DNA from: Selaginella tamariscina
Lineage: Eukaryota > Streptophyta > Lycopodiopsida > Selaginellales > Selaginellaceae
DNA: 64,000 nucleotides
Direction: 5' to 3'
NCBI GenBank assembly: GCA_003024785.1
Contig: PUQB01000013.1
Span: forward strand, 62,001-126,000
This document shows positions 56,209 to 64,000 of this stretch, piece after piece. The translations under genes were made by a program, and so were the position numbers. How positions within the stretch are numbered: the first letter of the stretch is position 1; each line of letters opens with the position of its first letter. The notes beneath the pieces were generated by a model. The model did not search any database. It was not told where the DNA came from and worked only from the letters and a program-made list of their open reading frames with translations.

Positions 56209-56429
56209 CATTAGATGTTATTAGCTTAATGTTATTAGTTAATGTCATTGATCTTCACACCAGCATTAGTTAATCACAACATTAGAGAATTTTAGTTAAT
56301 GTAACCTAACTTAATTTAATGTAATGTAAATGACTTCACACTGTATTACATTAAAGTTATTAACATATATGTGTCTTCACATATGTTTTACATTAACTTT
56401 ATATTAAAAGCTCAAATTTTGTATTATGT

Positions 56430-57456
56430 TCACACTGCAGTTACAAGGTATTCGAGGAGTTTTTCACGTACAATATCTCCTCCTTGTTCATTCTGTTGTA
56501 CTCTATCCTCGTCTTCTTCAATGGGTTCAGCTTCCGGCAAATCTAACTCGCATTCTTCATCAACATCTGCATCGCCAATATCAATGAGATAGTTATGCAG
56601 CACACAGCAGGCATAGACAATATCAGGAACAATGTCAGGTTGCATTCGGATCTTTGAGCCAAGTATTTGGAACTTTCCTGCAAAAAAACCAGTTAGAATT
56701 CACGTTCGAATGCTTTTTCATACCTTTTAGAAGTCCAAAACTACACTCCACGATCTGACGAGCTTTTGAAAGCTCGTTGTTGAAGAACTTCTTGAGGACT
56801 GAAAGGTTTGTTGACCGTCGAAAAGGCACCATAATCGCTGGGCTGCAAGGGTAGCCTTTGTCTCCGAGAAGATATGGCTTCAAGCTGTATCCGAGAAGCT
56901 CAAAAACAGGTCGCTGAAGTATCTCCTCTGCTGCTACACGTTAAAAACCCGAGTTCCTCCAAACTCGAGCGTCGTGAACGGATCCTGGCCAGCCACAACA
57001 GATGTCCAAAAACCTTTTCTTACTATCTACTATAGCCTGAAGTGCAACGCTATAACGGTGATGCTTGTAGTAAACTTCACCATGATCTCGAGGCTTTTCA
57101 ACTTCGATTGAGTTCCATCGATGCAGCCAGCTACATTTGGTAGTTGTGTAAGGTCTTGAAAACCTTGTATGATCACTCTCAACTCTTGAGCAGAAGCTGG
57201 AAACTTGATAACTTCACCAAGAATGTTGATGATAGCATTGCATCTCGTTGACGATCTCTATTGCTGTACTCTCACCTATCCCGAACCTCTCAGAGATGGA
57301 AAGGTACTTTGATCCATGTCTCAGCTTGTACAGTGTGCATGCAAGTCGAATGCGAACTGGAATAGCGCTTCTGTAATGTGTATCTTGCTTCACAACAACA
57401 TTGCGAAGTACCAGGTTGTCGAACGTTTGCTTCTTGAGGCCAAAGTTTTCTTCCAC
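56430..57456 (-). pseudogene. PIF/Harbinger DDE transposase, frame interrupted
   Basis: Minus-strand reading from 57456: MEENFGLKKQTFDNLVLRNV, then RLACTLYKLRHGSKYLSISE and FGIGESTAIEIVNEM, the HARBI1-type N-terminal helix-turn-helix part. Further along are PNVAGCIDGTQ (first catalytic Asp), then in another frame ALQAIVDSKKRFLDICCGWP (second Asp in the following VHDAR), then PYLLGDKGYPCSPAIMVPFR, QIVECSFGLLKG (third catalytic residue region), and ACCVLHNYLIDIGDADVDEE near the C-terminus. At least three shifts of frame separate these blocks (near 57230, near 57050 and near 56930), with stops around 57015 and 56940. One gap near 56690 could be a small intron. The nuclease is therefore probably dead. 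Confidence 0.85.
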
Positions 57457-57806
57457 CTATGATCGTCTAAATCATCTCGACAAACTTGTCAAACCAGACA
57501 GTCGACCGTGGTTTAACCCACCAAACCCGATGAACCTCTGGCATAGCCGCTGAAACAACTAAAGCATTCGAGTGAAATCGTTGAAGTACTTGTTCCTGTT
57601 GTTGTTGTCAACTTCAGTGATCTCTCGTAGGAAACGCTTCCTTTTCCTACTCTCGTTCTGTATTCTTCTTCTAAACTCAAGCTTTGTTTATGCAAGTTGA
57701 TCCACTGTCGTAGTAGAAGGATAACAAGCAACACTTGGAGCATGTCCATTGCTTAACTCAAGAACCTTGGAAACAAAACAAGATCTTATTAATAAAGCAT
57801 TACAAG

Positions 57807-58851
57807 CTAGTTTTCATGAGATGCCTGCTTTGCAATTGCAGCTACTAATGCAGCTAGAGTGTTGTTCATCTGGCTGTTAGAGGCTCGCTCCATCTCAAGC
57901 CGTTCGGCTTCAAGTCTGATGAACTCGGCATGTCGAGTTCGTTCCATCTCCAACAAGTCTGCATGGCGTTTGCTCCTATTCTCCTCAGCTGCTTGCAACA
58001 TCTTCAAGTATGAAACGTTCCCTTCCTTGAAAGCTTCAGCCAAACCAGTTTGAGATGAAGAGTCGCTCTTTCTCGCCTTCCTCTTGAGCCGACCTGTAGA
58101 ACCAGGCACACGATCTCCAGGGACCCGATCTTCAGCTACTGTTTCACTTCGGTCTGAGCTCGGAGACATAGCTGCATCTGTAGTTGCACCCTTGCACCAC
58201 CTACAGCTGTAGCTGCACCGTAGCTGCTCCACCCATGGCGTAGCTGCACTCGTAGATGCACCACCGGAACTAGCAGCTTGTCCACTGGAACCACTTGCAA
58301 CACTACTGTCTCGAAGCTTGGCTGGTGTGATGTTTGGTTTCTCCGAGAGCAAGTCATCGAGTTCGTCAAACGCCTCCTTCTCTATGAAGCCAAGATGTTG
58401 AGCTGTTCTCTCTTTGGGAGTCATGAGGAAGTAGTTTGAGCATCCGGTTGTTGCATCATAAGCCTTGACAGCTTTGTAAGTTGTTGTCAAGTTCACCCAC
58501 TTTGTCTTGCACTTGTCACCATCACGTTCAAACCCGAGCTGACGTAGAGAAGCCGAGATCCTATCCCATTTCTCCTTAGCTGAAACCATCTTCGCACGAT
58601 CAACACAGCCATCGTAGTAGCCAAACTCTGTAGCTTTCGCTTAATAAAGTCATAACCTCGTCATGGCTCCAATTGGCCTGCCTATCTCGAGCGTTTTTGC
58701 CAGCTACTCTAAGACCCAAATGAGAAGCCGAAGAGTTGACATTCAGGCCGAATTGAGAAGTTGAAGAGCGAATGCACTCCTCTACAGTGGTGATTGCAAG
58801 CTCGTCTGCTGGCAGTAGTTCCCCCAGCTGTTCCTCTGAAAGGGAATGCAT
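57807..58851 (-). CDS. PIF/Harbinger ORF1, Myb/SANT-trihelix DNA-binding protein
   Basis: The main open frame (58589-57807) encodes 260 residues. It begins inside a trihelix domain (KEKWDRISASLRQLGFERDG, KCKTKWVNLTTTYKAVK), then a serine/alanine-rich linker, a basic patch (GRLKRKARKSD) and a C-terminal charged coiled coil (EENRSKRHADLLEMERTRHA). The first part of the domain, with WSHDEVMTLL, is read from 58851 in a neighbouring frame, and the frame shifts near 58640 before AKATEFGYYDGC. In this family ORF1 binds the TIRs and helps import the transposase to the nucleus. It lies upstream of the transposase in the same orientation. Confidence 0.8.
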
Positions 58852-59346
58852 CTATATGCTCATCTATCTACAATGTAGGAGGAGCTTACCTTTAGTCGCT
58901 TGTTTGGAGCTCTCGCCATTTCCACGGCCTAATCTAGTCCTTGAGTAATAGGAAATAGGGATCGAGTGCCACCGCACAGACTGGCACACGCGCACAGAGG
59001 TGATCAAAATGGATTTGGAGGCATGGCGCGAAATCGGAGAGCGAGATCGGGTACCAATCATGGTAGTGAGGGCGAATGGACCGGATCACTGGCAAAAAAG
59101 CATCAATGATCAGTCTCGGAAGTCGATCCAAAACAACACAAAAGCAGCCGTTCGTAATGTATGTAAATCCTAATGCTTGGCATTAAGTTAATGCCAAATT
59201 TTATAAAGAAAATATTAACTCAACATTATTTCTAATTTAATTTTAACTAGTGTGAATAGATTTGCATTAGCAAATCACATTACATTATCTTTTAAAATTT
59301 AATGTAATGTTCAGGCCGGTGTGAAGATAATTACATTAAATTTAAC

Positions 59347-59383
59347 TAATGTTCACAAGTTAATGTGTGGTGTGAATCGGCCC
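59347..59383 (-). repeat. right TIR of the PIF/Harbinger element
   Basis: Reads TAATGTTCACAAGTTAATGT and on to GAATCGGCCC, followed by TAA. Confidence 0.9.
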
Positions 59384-59429
59384 TAAACATTTTGTATATG
59401 ATATAACTAATACTTATACAATACAGTTG

Positions 59430-62400
59430 GGACACATTAACACGTGCCCACTTGCCACCTGGCAGATATTGGTGTATTTAAGTTAACGGTTAGGAATTGG
59501 GTTTTAGTTCAGCGGTGGAGGCAGTTCTTTTTCGCCTGGGCTCCTTATTATTGTTTTTTAAGCTGTCTCTGCTGCGCTCCAAACATTATTGTCTCAGGTT
59601 GCCAACAAGTTGGAGGCTCGAGTTTTAGCCATGGGTGCTTCTTCCTCCTTGGTAACAACATACCTGCCTCACTCACACATCGATCTAATGCGTGTGTCCA
59701 CCCTAATGCTTTCATTGGTGGTGCTGATGTTGATGTGCATCATTGCTTGCCCAGTTTCATGTTATCGCAAACTACTGTGATTGGGATGAAACTGCTTATA
59801 TGTAGGAGTTTCCAACATGCTTAAAGGGCATTGCATTTAGAAACAATCAGAATCTGGCATCTTTTGTTCCATATGACTGGCCACGTTTCTCCTAGCATTT
59901 GGATGGGCTATGGAAGCTGCGAATGCGTTTCAAAAGTTGTACCATTTGCACCAGGGACATGCTGAGAGCGTTATGCAGTTTGACATTAAATGGAAGACCC
60001 TTGTGCTGCATGCTTGCCTAGTATGGGGAGGCCTGCATTGGCTTACCCTTTGCCCTACCTATGTGGGTTTTGTACTTAGGACAAAGTTCTTTGCATGGCT
60101 CAACGTTGTGAAGTAGGCGCCGCTACCATCGCCCCTTGGTCGGTGGAGCACTCTGTCCTTGTGTTGTTGGTGAAGCTCTTACTCCGGTCCCTATGGATAT
60201 CGATCATGTGTAGGACGCCCAATGTCACCTAGTCTTGCTCTTGCTTGTCGCCTACCAGTTTGTTGGGCATGTGAACAACCTGGCCATACTTTTCATGAGT
60301 GTCGCACATTTCTAGTTGGCATCCTCTAGTGGGTATTGCTTCGTCGTCTTCAAAAATGTGGCCGTTGCTCATGCTGCACCACTTTTGGCCTTGGCTGGTA
60401 ATGTTCATGTTGGTCAACTGGCCCTTCCTTTAGAGCAGGCTCTCTTTATAGCACATGCAAGAAATGATTTAGCGTGTTGACTCATGAGGGCAACTACACA
60501 TTAGATGTTTGCCCTCCGACTTCTTTCACTCTTCATGACAAATTGTTCAATGGCTCGAATCTACCTTCACTGTGCAAGGTGTTGTTCAAGGTGTCCCGGT
60601 CTCCATCTTGATTGATAGCAGTTCCACAATTTCTTCCATTGATTAGCGGTGGTACACCGGTTGTACCTTCCAGTGGTCCCTTCTCGGCCTATGTGTTTGT
60701 GTATGGGAACAGGATCTCACAGGCAGTCACTTGACATTCACACAAACACTTGTATAGATGGGTGTGTTGTCTGCATCAATCCCACTCCAGATCTTGCCAC
60801 GCCAATTGTTTGACATCATTTTGGGTACACAATGGTTAAAATTGGTATGTGCACTTTTTGGACTTTGGCCCTTTGTATCCCAACTTCCCTGCTATTTCTT
60901 TGTTTCCTCTTCATTGTTGAGGTATCCTTTTACTATTCTTCATGCACCTCCGGTTTCTATTGATGTTGTTGTGGAGTCACCTGCTAAAGATCGGGCACAT
61001 GACATATAACTTTTGATTTCTTCATTCCCAATCGTCTTTGTGGATGCTTCTTCTACATCTTACTTCTTGCAAACCTGTCACCATGTCACCATATTCCCAC
61101 TAGGAATGCTCATCCAATTGTTGCTTGTCTTCATCACCGTTCTTCACAAGAGGTTGAGGTCATGTGTGAGTTTGATAAGCATGATGGTACAAAGCAATTC
61201 ACCATCGACTATTGAAGGCTCAATGAGGTAATGGGTGTAGATGATATCTTGGATTGCTTGTGCAACAATCATTGGTTCACAAAGCTTGACTTGGCCATTG
61301 GATACTGGCAATTCCCTATGCACAAACTTGACATCTCAAAGATTGCATTTTTGAATTCTTTTTGGCTTATATAAGTTTATGAAGAAGCCTTTTGGCCTTT
61401 CAAATGTGCCGGCCACTTTCCAATGCATGATGAGTGAGGTTTTGACACCATTGCATGATATTGCCAATGAATACATTGATGACATCTTGGTACATATAGC
61501 CAGATTGTGGGCAGACCATATTACAGTCGTGCATTGTACTATGGCTTGCTTATAGCAGTTTGGCTTGAAGCCTAAGATGTTGAAGTGTCAATTTGATACC
61601 ATGTTTGTCAAATGTCTTGGCTTTCTTGTGGCGTGTCTTGGCTTTCTTGTGGCGTGTGATGGCCTACATGCTGATCTTGACAAGGTGGTTGCTATGGAGT
61701 ATCTAACACCTCAGTCATGGATCAAGCTTTAATGTTCTTGGGTTTGCTACCTACCTCAGTCATTTCCTTATGTCACATACAACTACTACATTTCATATTG
61801 CCACTAAGACCATTAATGAAGTGGGGAATGGACTTCATGGGACTAATTAATCATAAGAACAGTAAAAGAAATCAACATATCTTGGTATTAACATATTATG
61901 TTACTAAATGGGCAAAAGTTATTGCACTACTCTATTGTTGAGTAACATGAGTCGTCAAGTTTATAATATATGGTTTGGTGCTAGGGAATACATTTGTCAG
62001 CAATATTATCAAAGTCTTGTGTGTGGAGTATTCAGTCAAACACTATGTGTCTACATCGTACTATCCACAAGGCAATGAATAAGAAAAATCTATTAACAAA
62101 AATATTAAAGACCATTATTAACTAAGATAGTCAATATGAATTGCAAAAATTGGGATAAAAACTAGCTTCAGCATTGTGGACATATGTACTATGTACAAGG
62201 TTTCCACAAAATTTACGGCTTTTCAACTAACATATGGACTAGAGGCAATTATACACTTATTAATTTATCATATCATTATTACGTATGTCACTAGAATATG
62301 ATATTGAAAAAACAGAACAAATGAAACAAAGGCTATTAAAATTGGAAAAACTCGATGAAAAAAGGCAACATGCTGTGTTTAACATATGAGTTAAACAAAT

Positions 62401-62800
62401 ATGAATTAAGTTATGACACAATCGCCTCTGAAGGGTACAACAACAACCCATATTTCAAGTAGTTGAATTGATATGTCCCATTGGGCATAAGTTCAAATCC
62501 AATGGTATGAATCATATTATTATAGAAATCCAATCCAACAACACTGTAATACTTATAGACAATATTACCCTAGTCCAAGTTACAAAAATGCTAACCAGAT
62601 ATAAAAATACACAACCAAAGGATGATATAGATGAATATGTCACAAACCATGAAGAAGTCACCAAAATACGAGGACTACACAAAAGGAGGTTAAGAAGGAG
62701 GAATTGGAAGAAGGGTAAGAAATTAATCAAAACGTGCCGTGATATGGGAAGGACACATTGATACAAGGGAGACAAGGAAGGAAAATAAGACATTTTTGTA
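59430..62800 (+). pseudogene. worn Ty3/gypsy retrotransposon remnant, plus orientation
   Basis: The segment begins about 45 bp right of the Harbinger element. Recognisable parts in order are a gag-like stretch (59690-60120), a protease-like region (about 60590-60640, with ILIDSSSTISSI-like text), reverse transcriptase (about 61180-61630, with LDLAIGYWQFPM and EYIDDILVH) and an integrase-like part (61790-62300, with LMKWGMDFMGLI). It is broken throughout, with many breaks, and no LTR pair could be identified inside the window. The integrase part looks like a different gypsy family from the RT part, so two elements may be joined here. Confidence 0.7.
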
Positions 62801-62849
62801 TAAAGAATACATGTAAGCAAAATCTTTCAAAGATATGGACAAGACAGCT

Positions 62850-64000
62850 TACACAAGTGTGACACCATTTTCAACAAACGAAAAAATCTGAGGTTCACAA
62901 TATCCAATGCCAGAATATCTGCTGCAAAATCTACTAAAAACCAAGATATCATTATGGTGGACAAACAAGAGGGTGACAGATGGACTGCTATAAAATATCT
63001 GACAAGCCATAAATATGTTAATGTTAAAAAGAAGCAGTGGTGTGGAATAAACTCTATTAGATTTTTTGAATATACTGAATATATTGTTGGACATAATATA
63101 TACTCTCTTCTTTATTTCACTACATTTTACTGTTATTTTCTTAGTATACTTCTTTCTCTTTACTATTGTGTCGGGATCCATAGTATTACCTATTATATAC
63201 CTTACCATCTGTACTCTCTTTTGACCTTCTGAAGTTTGATTTCTGTCATTATCACATAGCACAATATTCCATTATTCCCTTATTATGGGTTGATAGTGGT
63301 GACCACGATTACGTTTTTAGGCATAAGAAATTTTAGCTTAACAAGATGTTGTGGATCTAAGTACTTGGAGATCATTGCCTTAAAAGTGTAGTTCAAGTGT
63401 TCCACCAAGTCGTCGGTCTCGAGGTGATATGAGGATGCAAATGACTATCGAATGCTCAATCAAGATGTCAAGAGGTGCATAACTTTTGATGCAAAGGTAG
63501 GACCTTCATCAGATAGAACTCACTTAGGACAAGAATGTTGTAGGATAACTTGCTCCATTAAACAACTCTACCAACCAAAAAGCAGAAGTGTCAAGCAATG
63601 CACTCACCTCAACCCACCATGTAAGTAGGTGCTCACAAATGTACTAGTTGCCCAGATGGCTACATGGAAAAGGACCCCATTAAGTCATAAGCCACTAGCT
63701 CAAAAGGGTGAGACACATGAATTAATTGTAGTTCACCTGGTGGCATTGTTGTTGGATTGTTTCATGTCTGACAAGGGACGCATGTCTTGGATGTACTCCA
63801 TCACTAATGAATGCACTTGTGGCCAGTAGACATGAGTATGCAACTTGTCTAGGATCTTGGCTGCTCCAAGACGACCTCCCAAAGGTGAGTAATGAAAGGC
63901 ATAAAAGTATGTTAGCACAAACTTAGTGGGGATGACCAACCATAGAGAAGCATTAAGATTTGTTCTAATGAAAAATAATAACTACTCCCATATACCAAAC
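62850..64000 (-). pseudogene. Ty3/gypsy remnant, minus orientation, running off the window end
   Basis: On the minus strand, 63939-63733 carries an integrase zinc-binding segment (HYSPLGGRLGAAKILDKL..YWPQV). Further 3', around 63350-63640, are decayed integrase-core words such as WWVEVSALLDTSAFWLVELF and LLDILIEHS. The element continues beyond the right edge. It is heavily broken. A possible LTR lies at about 63080-63300, but I found no partner inside the window. Confidence 0.6.

Larger units (their letters stand above)
56172..59383. mobile_element. PIF/Harbinger DNA transposon with both ends intact
   Basis: The 3212-bp element has long terminal inverted repeats. The left end begins GGGCCGATTCACACCACACA and the right end is its complement. 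The match runs about 37 bp with one mismatch. The target duplication is TAA (56169-56171 and 59384-59386), the PIF/Harbinger signature. Both family genes are present, on the minus strand: a Myb/trihelix-like ORF1 protein (57807-58851) and a DDE transposase (about 56430-57456). Subterminal TTCACAC and TTAATGTAATG words repeat within about 250 bp of each end. The transposase reading frame is interrupted, so the copy is probably not autonomous. Confidence 0.92.

Overview
The window is nuclear DNA of a land plant; the lineage cannot be fixed from sequence alone. Support for this: a nuclear gene for plastid ribosomal protein bL17, a plant-type acyl-activating enzyme ending in the peroxisomal signal SKL, an ExAD-type GT47 glycosyltransferase, an SBDS protein with the plant C-terminal zinc-finger tail, a GH17 beta-1,3-glucanase, telobox motifs near start codons, and plant families of Ty3/gypsy, CACTA, hAT, Mutator and PIF/Harbinger elements. 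The DNA is AT-rich, introns are short (about 60-800 bp), and introns and spacers are crowded with GT/CA, GA/CT and AT dinucleotide repeats, often starting right at a 5' splice site.

Layout. 1-1293: no recognisable gene. 1294-9412: a Ty3/gypsy LTR retrotransposon fossil. It is split by a 3.3 kb DNA transposon (3099-6409) with 16-bp perfect terminal inverted repeats beginning CACCGG and a TCT target duplication. That CACTA-like element has no visible transposase and carries intron-containing exons of a mitochondrial enoyl-reductase gene (MECR) plus other exon-like pieces, so it looks like a gene-capturing Pack-type transposon. 9413-15.4 kb: spacer with a GC-rich island, an 815-bp hAT-type MITE and degenerate repeats. 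15.4-15.9 kb: a weak exon cluster on the minus strand. 16.8-18.0 kb: plastid bL17 gene (+). 19.6-24.5 kb: peroxisomal AAE17/18-type acyl-activating enzyme (-). 25.3-26.9 kb: GH17 glucanase (+). 29.1-36.2 kb: DExH-box RNA helicase of the DExH3/DExH5 type (-). 36.4-41.8 kb: ExAD-type arabinosyltransferase (-), ending only 197 bp upstream of the helicase start. 42.7-45.2 kb: SBDS (+), divergent from ExAD. 45.2-46.1 kb: a direct-repeat copy of the ExAD 5' end, so SBDS is flanked by direct repeats. 46.1-49.1 kb: very AT-rich DNA whose T-rich half switches to an A-rich half near 47.7 kb. 49.2-50.0 kb: unrecognised small gene (+). 51.2-52.8 kb: ChaC-type gamma-glutamylcyclotransferase (-). 53.0-53.3 kb: Mutator-type MITE. 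53.7-56.1 kb: LAZ1/TMEM184-family membrane protein (-). 56.2-59.4 kb: complete-ended PIF/Harbinger element 66 bp upstream of the LAZ1-like start codon. 59.4-64.0 kb: worn Ty3/gypsy remnants in both orientations.

The genes do not form a pathway; they are ordinary housekeeping and cell-wall genes lying side by side. Their exon structures were worked out by eye from splice consensus, reading phase and remembered family sequences. Several host genes show isolated one-base frame breaks with no accompanying stop mutations or splice-site damage. These are strongly concentrated in the helicase gene (about eleven between 30.7 and 34.7 kb), which points to a poorly polished assembly stretch or, less likely, to a very young pseudogene.
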